Shown one piece after another: positions 11,910 through 25,800 of a DNA stretch of 64,000 nucleotides; the stretch's first letter is position 1, and each line of letters begins with the position of its first letter. A program made the position numbers and the translations under genes. Under the pieces are notes generated by a model. The model was not told the origin of the DNA. It did not search any database and worked only from the letters and a program-made list of their open reading frames with translations. Origin of the DNA: Nereocystis luetkeana (Eukaryota; Sar; Phaeophyceae; Laminariales; Laminariaceae); NCBI GenBank assembly GCA_031213475.1, contig JARUPZ010000024.1, positions 744,001-808,000 on the forward strand. Reading direction: 5' to 3'.

Positions 11910-14900
11910 GCGCCAATTTCAAACCATCTTCTTTCTTCATCACAAGTGATCTTCACAGACACTTCGGTGCCGCCTCTGCATCTCTTCTCATAGAAGACAG
12001 AGCCTCAACATGCATTATTCCTTCAGGTCATGACCCTCGAGGTTATGAGCCTTCCTTCAAATATATACTCCCGAGTATCTCCTCCTCCCCTCTCCATCTC
12101 AATGTGGGTGGGAAAATATCCTTGTAAGGAGATCAAAAACCGGAGCACACCATAATTTATAGGCGCAAAACGGATTGAGACCTTGTCGACACCTTGAGGG
12201 GTTCTGCGACGTTGTCGTGGAGACTTCTCTACATTGACATACACGTGGAGGCACTACCTGGTTGTAGGAGCAAAGTGCGCGTGTTAGCAGGTAGGTGTTT
12301 GGGGTACCGTAATTCAACGTTTCGCTGTCGCCCCGTCCGTGTGACAATTTAGCGGGGAGTTATAGCACACGATGGACCGGAGGGACATGCCTCCGCACGC
12401 GCTACGTTTCAATGCTGTACTTTGATAACGCGTACTGGCAAGAAGCGGAGAGCTTCGGCATACCGTGTTGCCAAACAGAAGGTCGAATAACTGGTGTGAT
12501 GGTATTCGGCGGGACACAGTACCTTTTTGAGCCGCGAGGCGTGATGATGTATGATGCGGTCTGATAATTAATGAGGTTTTCTGTAAAAATCAACGTCACA
12601 GGAGTAAAGTATAATTCCGCCAGGCGGTCAGATCAGCCATGCAGAAAATTCCTTCAAACCATACCGGTACCTGGTAAACCGTGCCTAGACGTGCGTGTGC
12701 GCAATTTTTCCAGCGACATACATGTACAAAGTATATGCGGCTGACGCCGCATGCTCAGTGGATCGAGTGGTAGACCTCAGTGGCATCGGTAGAGACAATG
12801 GCTGATCGCCGATACGGCACTTGGAAAGAGGTGTATTTCCGTGATCTTTTGCATTATTAGGACCGTACACTAGTAGTGCAGTTTAACAAACACGAAAAGG
12901 TCGGGAAATAACGCCAAAAAGTTGCCATTTATTTGGACCGGTAGAACCCAATCGCCCTTCGCGGAGACAGCGCCCCGAAATTAACGCTACTCCAATATAT
13001 CAACGCCTATACAGTATAATACATCGTATGTCTTAGCCGACAAACGCCCACACCCTACAACATCAAGCCCCTAGCATACGAGGCGGCGAATACGTGCCGG
13101 GGATCGCACGCTGCGCGCACGCGGGGGGGTGAGGGGGCACGGTTCCTCGGTCTCGGGGGGGGCACCGGTCCAGCCTGCGGAGTTTCGCCTAGCCGCGACA
13201 TACGTCTCGCGTATGTCGGACATGTAGTACCGGGTTCCAGAAGTAGCCAAATACTCTAAGCGTCGGTCTGTCCGGCTTCGATGACGACATTTTCAGGTTC
13301 ACATAATATATATGATAACAAACAGCGGTACGAAAAGCGCAACAGTGTTTATAAACAGGTTTTTGAAACAAACAATTGAATACGCATGCCTCTTGGATGA
13401 TATTCCCCTTGGCAATAAGAAGTAAACATAAATGCTCAATTGGCCACATTCCATACCTAACATGTTATAGGAACACAGATCAACGAATTTTCAGATGTGT
13501 GGTTCTAGAACTGTAAGACCTGCGAGGTACATGATGTATCAAAATTCAAGGTTTTTCCTGTTACGATCTGCAGGACAGAGGGTTTCACAGTCGCTTGTCC
13601 GGATTGATCTAGTAGAGAATAGCGTCTCAGCACATATCCGCGGTGTGTGTACACGACGTGAATGAGCCGCAATTGTCATTCAAGCAAAAGTGTCGAGACC
13701 TACATCCTTTCTGTACAAATTGCCGAGGGGGATACAAAAGCAAAACGTCAGCTACACACGCGTGCTACTATACAGAGGTAGTACTTTTAAACGGAATGTT
13801 TAGGACTGACGGAGCTCTTGAGCCCAGAAACTACCCGGCAAAGAATTTTAGTCCCACTCGCGTCGTGCAAAACGTTAGTAGCACCTAGGTTACAGTTATT
13901 TTCCTTAGGCCAAGCCTATATATTACATGAGGCGTTGGTTTAGGATGGGGTAAGTATGGAGGTCCATTTGTGAGAACCCCCAAAACAAAACAGGCGCTGT
14001 ACCCATCGCAGATCCGTTTCCACCTCATCTAGGACATACTTAACCTCTCCCACAGAACCAGGCATGACGAAGACCCTGAGTTTAGGAGCGCGGGTCGGAG
14101 AAGAGAAGGGTTGTAGGGCCGCGGCGTGTCTCAAGGCAGCATTGCCTTCGATTTTGATGTCGAAATTCGAGTGAGGCGTTTCCAAACGAACATGAGTCTG
14201 TTCGAATATGCTTGTTCAGTATTTTGACGGTTTCATGACTCTTCGGTATATTGGCTTATTTTGAATTACTTGGTGGTTCCTTCTGTGGGTGTACGTGATA
14301 CCCACACGACCACTTCCATCTGTATCTACTCTGCCGGGAGAATAATACTAAAAGCTGACGCATCATCTTTCTTCGCCTGGGACTTATCAACAGAGTCAGG
14401 CGGGCGATTCGGCGGAACAGTAATGACAGAACGAAATCATACGTGCCTTACCGACCATCTCGGGGGAGATCTTACGCGACGTTGAAGCAAACTCTACGGG
14501 ATTCAGGAGTTACCTGAATGTGGCACAGGTATGTCGCATCGAGACAAAAGTCAACGAAATAGCCAGAGTCTGGTTTCCTGGAGCCGAAGGCTGAGCTAGA
14601 CAGATGTTCTTGGTGAGATATGTCAATACACTTGTTCTGTGCATGTTTTGCCGGGGTTGATCCAGAGGAGATAGCCCTCCTTCGCCCGTTTTCACCAGAT
14701 CATCTATACGAGCTGCACATGAGCTGACCAGGGCACATGCTGCCGGACACTCTTGGGTGATTAACTCCTCCCTGTCACGCCCGAGTATAGGTCGAGCTAT
14801 TTGTACGTGACAATAAACGACGAGACCCGAAGAATATAGGAACTGGTCGCAATCGAGAAAAAGGGATATCATTTGCCTATTCTTTGTCAACCCTTGACAC

Positions 14901-15844
14901 ATGTGTCGCCGATGGTACTGGCTCTACACTATCAACGCTTTCACATATTTGCTGTAGAAACAGCCTGAAAAGGTATGTCCCCGCGCCAAGCCCAAGGAGA
15001 AACTGCTGACAACGTGGAAACACGCATCAATGCACTGAAAGCAGTGCAGGGATCCACCAGGTTGAAGGTGGCGCAATTGCATACGCAACCAGACATTGGT
15101 TAAAGCGTAAAGAGAGTTCTCCTCCACTCTCGTCCCACCCCCTACGTACCGTCCACGATAAACGTGGCAAGATACTGCCAGAATCCGGGAATGCATCAAT
15201 ACGGCTTGTTGTAGCTAGATATAGCTGACGGCGATTGCCGCATGCATTTTTTTGCACTACTGTAGAGCTATACTCGTAGAGAAAAGCGCGATTATCATCG
15301 GAGCTAGTTGCATGGCAAACTGGCCGACGAGAGTCCAATACGCGCTGGGAATTGTACTAAATACCTACCAGGTACAGTAGAAGGGGTATTGTTTGCCAAA
15401 CCACAAGGTTCGTCGCCGACACCGCCTCCAGAAAGCAGACATCGAGAACACACACTACACGTACTGTTCTGACAGCCTGCAGAAGCGTTCCCGCGTAGAA
15501 CCCCGCGCGGAGAACGTACGATTCCCCAGCGGCCGCACAAAGATGCACTATTCAGAAGGTGATAGAACTATGTATATACTTTCTTCTTGCTTTTTTTTAA
15601 TCATCACTTCCACTTTCCAGCCTAACTCGTACCTGGTAGGAGGTTTTACCCTCGACGACCTTCCGGACAAGCCGTGGTCACAGTTGTCTACCCTTCTCCC
15701 CCCCGGTACGTGCCTTTAGTTTTTGTCGCGCATAGGGTTCAATTCCCACTGCTCGTCGATTTTCATCGAATGTAGCTAACTCACGCTCTCGCGCTTCCCG
15801 CTAATCAATATATTTCATGCAAGAAAAAGCCCTTACGAGCATGC
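11910..15844. other. long stretch without a confident gene
   Basis: TACCAGGTA-type motifs lie at 12668-12676, 15366-15374 and 15630-15638. Two minus-strand frames could be exons. One at 13940-14185 contains KLRVFVMPGSVGEVKYVL. The other, at about 14520-14760, contains CAARIDDLVKTGEGG and ends at a CAG/GTAACT donor near 14517. Neither joins to a neighbour or shows a family I know. Confidence 0.35.
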
Positions 15845-15914
15845 ACTCGGTGAGACTCGGACCCACGAAATTAATCTTGATAGGCACGCGGACCACCTAC
15901 CAAGCCACCGGGGA
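15845..15914 (-). other. tRNA-like sequence with pol III A and B boxes
   Basis: On the minus strand, TGGCTTGGTAGG (A-box-like, 15896-15907) and GGTCCGAGTCTC (B-box-like, 15852-15863) span 56 bases, the spacing found in tRNA genes. The T-arm can fold (GTGGG/CTCAC with a 7-base loop). The acceptor ends do not pair and no clean anticodon arm forms. It is therefore a tRNA-derived SINE head or a tRNA pseudogene, not a working tRNA. Confidence 0.4.
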
Positions 15915-17364
15915 CGCCAAGCAACAATTCCGTAGCAAGTAGTGCAGGTAATCGCCCACCCTTTGCTTTCTGCCTTTCTACTTGTCGTTTCAAATGCGTA
16001 CGCTCCCTGAAATATCAAAGGGTGTCCGAACGGGTTGATTCCGCCGTGGAATCGGAAGAAAACCCAATATCAAGTTCCCAACGAAGAGTTATAAATGCCA
16101 AACCCGAAAAACGGCATACACAAAACATGTACGCACAGAATGGCAAACTGTCGAGCAAACTTCGAGTGGTGAAGTTATGTAACTGGACGTATTAATGAAT
16201 GTTCAGTTGGACCAAGTGCAACGTCATAACGCATATAAAATTCCAAAGCTAGGATGGTGGAGATTGACGAGCGTGAGTCCTGTCACAAGTCCAAAACCTT
16301 GAGGCCGAATAATGAGAACAAGGGCTGCGCCCTAACATGTCATGGCTGCAGAAAGGCCTGGAGACAGGCGCGTAATATGCAATAAAAACCTCCGCGAAGT
16401 GAAAACAACAAGTAATATCGTCGAACCACATCGCATGTAATCTGGTACATCGACTGGAGGCAGATGCGCAACATGGTCGCCAACCGATAGGCGCACTCAG
16501 CGATGAAGTACCAAAGCCTGAAACTCGCACACCATCACTCAATTCCATGCCCATCAACGGCACAACTTGGTCATGCCCAATTTCGACGAACGTTCATTAG
16601 AACCACAGCTCGAAAAACTGCGGATAGGTCCTACAGTAGGGGGAGGAGACCTCATTTTCCCAACAAGGTGTACGCTTGTAGCGCGAGTGGCTGTAGACCT
16701 TACTCGCAATTGGACACCCAGTGAACAGGTTGTCTCGGAGGAGCAAACATTCCCATTACAGTGCATATATATCGCGAAAATAAATAGCTTCCAAGACTTA
16801 AGACTGTTTGAAATCTTGTGGTCACTGGGGCTGATCCGCTCTGTTAACGATCGGCTCTAATACAGGACGCCAAAGCGACCCCTCTGACGTAGCACCAGTC
16901 TCGGCGCTACCAATGAGAATAGGGTCACTGATATCGAACGTGCGTATGTATTGCGAACACCATTTGTACGCACGAGCTGTGAAGTCTTGATGTCACGGTA
17001 GCTGATTAGGCCAGAACGAAGCATTCACCCTCAATCCGTAACTCCGTCGCCAGGTTGAGTTGGATAAGGACAGCATTACCATCGGAGCCCTACATAGCCA
17101 CAGAAGATGAAGCCCCATCGAAAATGTCGCACATGCCGAGCAGAAAACGAGCAGCGCCCGCGGGGTGACATCGGCAATGCCCGCGACGATTTGAAAATCG
17201 TGGGTTGGGAACGTGGAAAACGTGTGGAGGTACGTGCATCTCACTTGAATAACAGCGTGAACTGGTTTTCTCGTTAAGGAGTCTACAGGGTGCACATACA
17301 GTAAATCACACCCCGAGGTAGCCAGCCAGCCAGCTAGATGAATACCACATAACTAAGTAACAAC
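15915..17364. other. 3' flank of the large minus-strand gene, no gene seen
   Basis: Only short frames are present. The minus-strand frame at 16993-17295 lies beyond the stop at 17365 and shows no family motif. Confidence 0.4.
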
Positions 17365-19827
17365 TCAATAACGCACGGTGATGGTCTTGCCCACCTGTGG
17401 GAATTTTATAATGCAGTCTCCAGCGGTTCCACCAGCAAACGTAACGGCATCGATGACGAAAGGGTTGGAATTCTCGAGCACGATCCGAGGCTCTGCGGAA
17501 AAACCCGCACACGAAATATAGCACGGTACGCGCCGAGACATCGGTTCCGGAACGAGCAGATATGGACGACATGGTGTTGGTACTACATACAGGTGGTCCA
17601 CATTTCGTTTCCATTTCAATTCGGGTCGAGACAGACGGAAGTAGCTTGGGCGCCAGGGCGAGGGAACGTTCTATTCATGCTTGTATCTCACTACTGCCAG
17701 CCAGACTGCACCTGGAACACCGTACTAGCTAAACCCCTGACAAAGGGGGGTCCCAGTGCGCACAGACATTGTATTCTAGGCCCAAAGCTCCGGAGAAAAT
17801 TGATAGCCGTGCCTCGGCTGAAACTTGCGGTCCAAAGTTTCTTCGCGTCAATCTCGAATGTGGCGGTTCCTTCAAGACGGGATAAGTCACCTGCCCCCGA
17901 TTTGATGCTGAGATCCTTGAGGACCACCCCGGACGTAGTACCGGATACCACGAGATTAGCCGACTGGTCCCCTCCTTCTGGCACCTCGATCGATCCATAT
18001 AGGTAGCCGCCGTCTTCGGTACCCTCGAGCAAAATATTGACGGAGTCCTTGATCACAGCTCCCTGTATTTCCTGATGCGGTGAAATAAGTACCGATGACG
18101 ATTGAGGATGTTGGCAAGGATGAGGAACCCTGACTGCGTAACATCAATAGAAGGTTTGGCCTTTCGAATTATATTCGCAGCATAAGGCAGGCAGTGTCGC
18201 TCTCTGAGAGATATCGAAGTTCAACCAGTAGGCACCACGCCGCACTAAGCCCGGCTACTGTTCATATTTTTCACAGAAAAACGTGGCCAGTTTTAAATAC
18301 GTTCACAACTTGGAGTTGCATTCAGGTGAGAATAAAACCCAATGAGCCATTGTTGCTTAGGTGGCTTGTTCTTCTTCCAGGTAGAGCGGTCCAAGCCTTA
18401 CTGAGATAAAGCATACATACTGTGCTTTCTGCACAACCAGCCCCACGCGTGTGTCAATAAAGTATGGGTAGGGTGCTCACCGACTGTGTGAGGATAAAAT
18501 CGGTCACTCCATCCAGGACGACCTCGGGTCCCTCGGCACTCGCGCTTCTATACGAGTAAAAAGCATTGGCCCTGAATTCGACGGATGCGAGAGAGGAACG
18601 CCAAACGAAGAAAACATTATTAGGTAGGTGGAAATGGTGTTCCTCGTCCTTCGAAGCGTTTGTTTTAGGCCAGCAATGATGGCCATTTGTTTGGAAATAC
18701 AAGTAGTAGGTGTTTATCGCTTTGAAGATGGGGCAACAATCTTGCAAGGCGTGTTTCTTGCATCTGGGGAGGATTCGGTACGAAACGCAGCAGCGCTTCT
18801 CAGTCCGCTGTTGCCAGTTATTATTGCATATAACGAAAACCGAGAAAGCGGACGTTTGAAGCTGATGTTCCGACCCCCCGTTTAAAGTGTCGCACGGGCG
18901 TGTGTAATTCTACTCAAAAGAAACTTTCTATCCTGCATCAGCATCTAAGAAACTGGACCCGAATACGATCTTGATCGCGCCAATGGGGTACGTATTGTCC
19001 TGATTTCGGATCACTAGAACAAAACAATTACGTTTGTTCGATACTTCGTGCGTTATTTTGAGCCTTGTCTCGACTGGAACTGTTTAGAACAGACTCTAGA
19101 GGTGGTTGGATGGAGGATCAGGATTCCTTCAACCTCTCTCAGCTGGGAGGTATCGACTGCTGTGACATGTGTACTGGTAGTTGATCCAGTACTAAGCCGT
19201 AGAGATCAGTGTTTCAAACGGTAAGTGCTCGCATATTCCGACGCCATGACAGAGCAGTATATTTCGATGCAGTAAACACGAAGAACTGGGCAGAACCGTG
19301 TTGGACTGTATCCGACAAAATTGGTTCATCCAAGCGAGGATCAATTTTGCTCACCGGACGCCATTGGTGTCCAGGTACCGTCCGCCAGCCAGAGGGCAAG
19401 CTTGCCCGGCACCCATATCGATGGTGATGTCCTGGCACAATACCGTAATCAAAGTTGGAGTCCAATGGCCACCAGAGTCACAAAAAGACGAATGATATTC
19501 ATATATTCGTAATTGTACGAACCGTATTATCGCCTGTATGACGGGCATCTACGAGATATACATTGGCCGCTGCATGCATCTCCGGCGCCTCGGGTAATCG
19601 ATTATCGACTTAGATGCTTGAATAGCCCTAACTAGTGTCTTTATGTCAGAAACTCGATTACATGGACTCGATTGCACAGGCTCTGTGATATAGACTCGTA
19701 ATAACATTGGCACGACGTTGATATCGGGAGTGTGCACCTCCGAGTCTATGATGTCGAAGCCGACGTTTCCCACTGTGCCAACAGGGCCCGCAGACTCCAG
19801 GTTGGACACGACGGCAACATTGTTCAC
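17365..19827 (-). CDS. exons for the C-terminal beta-helix turns and stop
   Basis: Exon 19827-about 19738 reads VNNVAVVSNLESAGPVG and VGFDIIDSE; its donor is uncertain because the frame stays open to about 19640. Exon 19355-19431 reads DITIDMGAGQACPLAGGRYL and ends two bases into a codon. Exon 18481-18571 supplies the third base and reads YRSASAEGPEVVLDGVTDF before GTGAGC. Exon 17891-18062 reads GAVIKDSVNILLEGTEDGG and VVLKDLSIKSG. Exon 17365-17492 follows GGTTTTTCCGCAG and reads PRIVLENSNPFVIDAV, ending GKTITVRY-stop. All phases agree. The Val/Ile-rich rungs with Asn/Gly turns fit a beta-helix. Catalytic residues could not be assigned. Confidence 0.75.
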
Positions 19828-22800
19828 CTGTTTAATTACAATGTCATCAAAGGCATCCGCATGAGTTAGTCTGGAGTATCGATGGGCGGCTGGTAGTTTT
19901 CCTCTGATTGACGCAACGTCAATGATAGGGTCTGCTCGTACTAAATATATATACGGCAACTAGGCCGGTACGGGCTGTCGATAAGACCTGCCATATCTGC
20001 GGCTTGGTTGGCTCGGTTGGCGCGAATATTGCAGCATCGTCCGCACAAAGAGGTTTGCCTCTCCTGTGTATGGTTACGATGTGTAGAGCATAATCGCACT
20101 CATGTGCTAATACTCACGGCTACACCCGAAACACCGTCGGCGGTGATGATTCCGTCTGCACCGGTGCCGCTCCCGTGCATGCGAAGATACGTGGCGATGG
20201 AATCACCGTCCTCGGTCCGTTTACCTGTTAGTTTGGACCGTTCCAGCCATGAGGGTTACATGTGGTAGATGCTTTTATACACCCTGGCAGGCGTTGTCAT
20301 GCTATTCAGATTGGGATAGGAGCATCCAAGACTCTACTCTACCTTAGGTGTATCCCCTCATGCAGCGATTGCCTTTATTATAATCCGACCGCGGGGCGGT
20401 CACGGCATCCCGGACTTGCATTCTATTACGGGGGGCCATAGTTAACGGGACCAAATATTGTTAGGAAAAATGGTTAAACATATAGGTTTTTATGTACACC
20501 ATAGGTCCTGTTAACTATGGTCCCCCGTAATACGAACATCACCTAGTAGCCTAATCCCGCTCTTGAGAAGCACCGGGCCGTCCAAGTAGTAATCTCCCTC
20601 AACCAGAACAACCTCCGGCGTCTGCGAAGGATAGACGTCGTGGGACACCGGGGCTGTCCATGTTTTGCAAGAGGAATGGAAACTGTTTTGATGGAGCCAA
20701 AGCGAGCAGAGCATCCTGCATCCAAACATTTCTACAAAGGGACCTGCACATCTTTGCGGCAATCTGGACACACCATGGCGGTTGGAGTCTGAACGTGTCC
20801 ACCGACTTGCCTCGAGGTGTTCTACGATGGAGGTTCACCTTTCGTTATGTAAGGCTCCTGACTCGAGGAGCTCCACACCTCACCCGAAAGCTGACTTCCG
20901 CAAAACTCAAGTTACATCCCGATGAATAATCCCATGGCCCAAGTATCCCAAAAAAGTCATTTTTCGAAACAAGATTGGCATTCCGACGATTTTGTGTAGA
21001 GGAGCCCCGTCAATCAGAGAACCGTTCAACGGATATGTGTTACCTCTATCGTAGAAAGCGTCCCTCGTGTGATAGTTGAAAGCTGGGGAACTATATTGTA
21101 GGCGGATTCAGATTATGCCTATCCACGCTTCTTTTCACCTTTTCGTTTCCGGTGGGCACGCCGTCGCAGTCCGTGCCGTCAAAGCCTTCTCCGATCCCAT
21201 CACAAATGGCCTGCATGATCTCCTCTTGGTCTCCGTCACCGTCTCCAATATAGTCTGGAATGATGTACCATTCCGAAATTGTAGTCGACGCGACCTTTTC
21301 AGCCACAAGCAAGTGATGGAAAACACACCAAACCAGTTGAGGTTAAAAACTGCGAACAGCGCGCGGACGAGCGATTTGCAAGAGGAATACGGTAGGTGGA
21401 TCTACTGGCTCTTCCTTCCGGATCTGAGCTTTCGCCTGCCTCCAGACGTGATGTGCGTAGTTTGTGGCGTGTTGGGGCCTCCGCCTTGAACTCGAATGCG
21501 CTAGAGGGAAGACGCGAAAAGCAAAGCACTCACGGTCTTGGATCCCTCAGTATATGGCTTCCCCAGCACTTGGCAGTCGTTGACACGCAGGGTGGGGTAG
21601 TCCTCTCCGGCTGGGCCTTCCACTGCCACGATTGTCAAACTGCCGACGGTAACCGTCTCTGGGAGAACAAATTCCTCCCATTGCTCGTCTCCCCCGGCAC
21701 TCGTAAAACGCTGCGATAAATATACAGGGAGGAAGTAGCGAGAGGAGGTCGAGCATACACTTGTCGGACTCTCCTGACAATGGGTTGAATCGCATGCGCC
21801 GGGGTTGCCAGAAGGAACGTTGGTTACCCAGCACCGATGATTCTTGCCTCAAGTACGTGCTGTATGGTACGCACGGTTCGTCAAACCAGGTTCCGTGGGG
21901 TCCCTAAATGTTGCGTAAAGGGATAACCTCCGACCATATTCAAACCCCCATATTATGGGAGAGAAAGCTATGTACCGGGTTGGTAGCAGAGACCGGTAAA
22001 ACGTGGCCTCCCCTCTATCTAGGTGGGCTTGAAGGCAGTTGGAACGTTTTTCAGCTTGCAGCGAAACGGTCCTGCCAGCAGGATATCTCACTCGCGAGCT
22101 AAGACCCTCACCACCGAAAGTTGAACTCTATCGTCGCCGATGTAGCGGATGTCGAATGTGAAGGATTGATTTGACGGAAACTTCATCCTTAGCGCCCACA
22201 CACGGGCAGTCTGGAAAGACCCACCTAAGTAGATGCGACCTGTGCTGTCCACCTGACCATTTTTTAAGGAACAACATAGGCGCGAAGTGGAGGCAGCGAG
22301 ACGTATGACGTGGCCAGGGAGATGTCTACTAGCGTGGGCATCTGTTTCCAAGTATCATCTGAATACGCGCCTGCCCTTCATGAGCCCACCACCCAAGCCA
22401 TTCCGCATGTGAAAGCTATCCGGCTTCAATCAAACACAAACGCTTCGTACTCGGCATACCATCAAGGTATAATTACCGCAGGTACCAGTTTCAACATCTA
22501 ATCCTGATGTCTGCCTCGGTTGACTGACGATGACCAAATAAGGAGACAACCAACATCAATGACACACGAGTAATGCTACCCACCACAGTAACATTGAGTC
22601 GATATCAAAATCAAAGACCACTTAGGCAATGCGATAGGTGTCTAAAAAACTTACGTTTTGGAGTTCAAAGCTGAAGCTGGTCTTGAGGGCCGAAAAGGGA
22701 AGCACCAGTATGTTTCAGATCGGTACCATCAGCGATCATAGAAATTGGGAGAACCGAGGGAGATAGGTGCATCACGGACGACGACGAACGGTACTTTATG

Positions 22801-25800
22801 CGTGTCAGCATAACACGAACAAGGATGAAAACGTGGGGGGGGTCGCTTGAAGATTGGATAACTATGGAGGCTTACGTGGTTCACGGTGTCAGGAATGTAC
22901 CTAAAGCAGCATTTCTCCGTGTGGATCTTCCTCGAGAAGGTGTACCGAATATTCGATAGGTACTGCCGCGGCCATCAGTGTACACTGCATAGACTGAAAT
23001 CACAGAAACAGCGGTCGCAGAACGAACAATGTCGCAGCCCGGTCTGTTCCGAGCTATGCCATGCTACCGAAAGGCAGGACCCTCCTGAATAAGATCCGAC
23101 TATAAACTAGCAAAACAGACTGCGTGCCAAAACCCAAGCTGTCCGTAACCTGTATCGACTGGCTACCTTTCAACGATTATTCTGTTCCACTTCGAAAATT
23201 CAAAACTTGAAAAAACGTTCGCCTGGCGAGGAACGTGTCCGAAACTCACAGAGATGGCATCAGGTTCAGAGCTGGAATATCTGTATACGGGAAGTGAGTC
23301 CGAGCTTTGTTCTTCTCCCAGCAGAACCATCTGTGGATATTCCCAAGAACACGTCAATGTCAAGGCGACAGGCGTGGTAAGGGTGGCTGCTCGTGTTGGA
23401 CTTGGGGGCCGGTGCGGTGGGATCCCCCTTCTGGCAATGAAGGCATGGAACTCCTTAATTAACCTGGGTCGTTGGTCCTTCACCGTGCTGTCGTACCACT
23501 GATGAATACGTTTTCAGCAATGTTGTTACGTCAGCAAACGACGCGCGGAACACGTTTTCAGCAACACAATACCCCTGTCTCAAGATCCGATCGGTGGGTT
23601 GTTTCTACTATTATTGTCTTTGAGGAGGTCACATATTGTCCGACGACTGGACTTTCAACGCTCGATATTGTCTCGTTTGTGTCTGCAACCTTCTCCAGGA
23701 CGCCAAACACAGTTTCTACTCGTTTTTCTCCTTGTAGCACAACATTCGTTCGACCATTCCTCCAAATTTTCCACCGGCGCTATACAGTCCGAGTGGGGTA
23801 CCTTCAGGTCCTGCCGACGTCCGGGACGCGAGATACATCACCTCTTTTATGCTGATCCACTCGCGCGCACTAGAAAACTTGGGGTGGAGCTCGATTTTGC
23901 TTGTCCAGGCCGGAATGTCCCAAGTCTGGAAGTCCGTGGTGTCCCCAGAAGAAATGGCGGACAGGACGACCTGTTGCAAGGTCGTATCGGCATGGTCGAT
24001 ATGTGCTTGTCTTCGATGAGGCTGGGCAAGGTGTTGACAAGTAGGAGATCTTACCGCTACTGGTGCTGTGGCAAGAGCGGAAACCATTGCGGGCGTAGGC
24101 GTCGTGGTGGGGGCATCATACATTCATCATGTTCCTTCGGAGGAGGGAAAACGATATTTGTCTTATGCAAGGTTCCGAGCGATAACCTCCTTAAGCAACT
24201 TGTAGTTCGCGCCTGCTCTGGATATCTTTGGTGCCTCTTTCCCCACAGGCCGACCGATTGGGGGAAGCCGCTGAGGGCTTGATAACACACACCGAAGAAC
24301 CAACGTGACTCGCGGTGCGGTACTCAGGTGCTGCTACACACAGCCCAGTGCTGCCAGCGTGATGGGCATTCGACTTCGACGACAACCATAAAAATTGTTC
24401 GACCAGAAGCGTTTCTCGTTTGTGTATCAGGACCTGTGTTTTTCAGAACGATACTTCGCCCGAGTTCGACCGACCGCAAAGACTGAAGTTATGGGATATG
24501 TTGATGTATGATTAATTGCACGCCAGCAGCCTCTTGTCGTGAAGGAAAATCAAGGGTTTCAACTAATTACAGGGACACGACAAGTCACCCCGGGTGTCAA
24601 AATATTGCTTCGCTCACCACCGGGTCGTCTGCTGTGTACGCGAGGATGCTGAACTCGTTGTGGCGCTCGTCGCCCTTGTGGAATGCTGATAAAAACAGAA
24701 ACACAAAATATGCAAGGTGAGCATTCGTAGTGGTCTGCAGATTCGCTGTTGAAAATCCCAGAGTGCGCGAACAGATCACGCAGACAGCTCACGTGGGCCA
24801 AACACCAGGTCTGCTAACGTTCAAGACAGCTGTGGCAGGGAAGTCGTGATAGTCCTGCAGGCAAATGGCGATCTGAAATCGAACCATATCAATGGACTTG
24901 GCTTCCATCCGCGGTTGTTGTCGGTCTTGTCGTTCTTGCTGTTGTTACTGTGGGCTTCGTTGAGGAACAATGCTACGGTGGAGGGTGCATGTGTAAGTTT
25001 TCAGCCCACGCGTTTCTGATCGGCGTTTGATAGGGCTCGTTCACAAAGGAAGAACGTTAACCATGAAGGCTTCACAATGGTTATGACATCGTTACATTTT
25101 ATATTATTTTTGACCCATGGTGTTTTTCGAAGGATTTGAGCGTTCAAAGCCTCTAACTAGACAACGTTTCCGTGACATACATATGGAGCTTAACAAATGA
25201 GCCTCAATTAACGCTTATGTGCGCCCCAACGGCAGGGTATGTCGTGTGGAGACTTCAAACTTCCGTATATTTTTTTATCGCCTAGCTAGAGTCGGTGAGT
25301 TGCTCACCGAGTTGAATTTGCCGGAGATAAGTCTTGACATTTAACCTGAATTCCACGGAGCAGAGGTTTCTGCTGGCGCCTGAAACGACCGTCGGCGAGC
25401 AGGACCACCGGGAATTCGGCGAGTTGTCGCCGTCCTATTCGGTTTCGTTCAGGGGCATGACGAGAGTCGGTCGGTAACCATGCATATCGTGTCGATCCCC
25501 GCCATTGGCCGTCATACAAAGTGAGCGTGGGCAAGGTCAAACCTGTGTGGAGGTTTTTGGATACTGAGCGACGTCTAACTTCCCCCATATTCAATATGTT
25601 GCACGTGAAGGGAGTTTTACCTTAACGTTGTAGATATGGCATCCTTGGAAGGGGCCAGTGCTGCAACCACCCTCGCTCGCAGGCCTTGGATCGTATCTAG
25701 TACCAGAGCCTCCGAGAGGGAGTCGGCCTAGGGGCACCAAAGAACTGTCCACGGTGGTGGGGTAGACCGGGCTGTCTTCGTTCACGCGGATGTCGACCTG

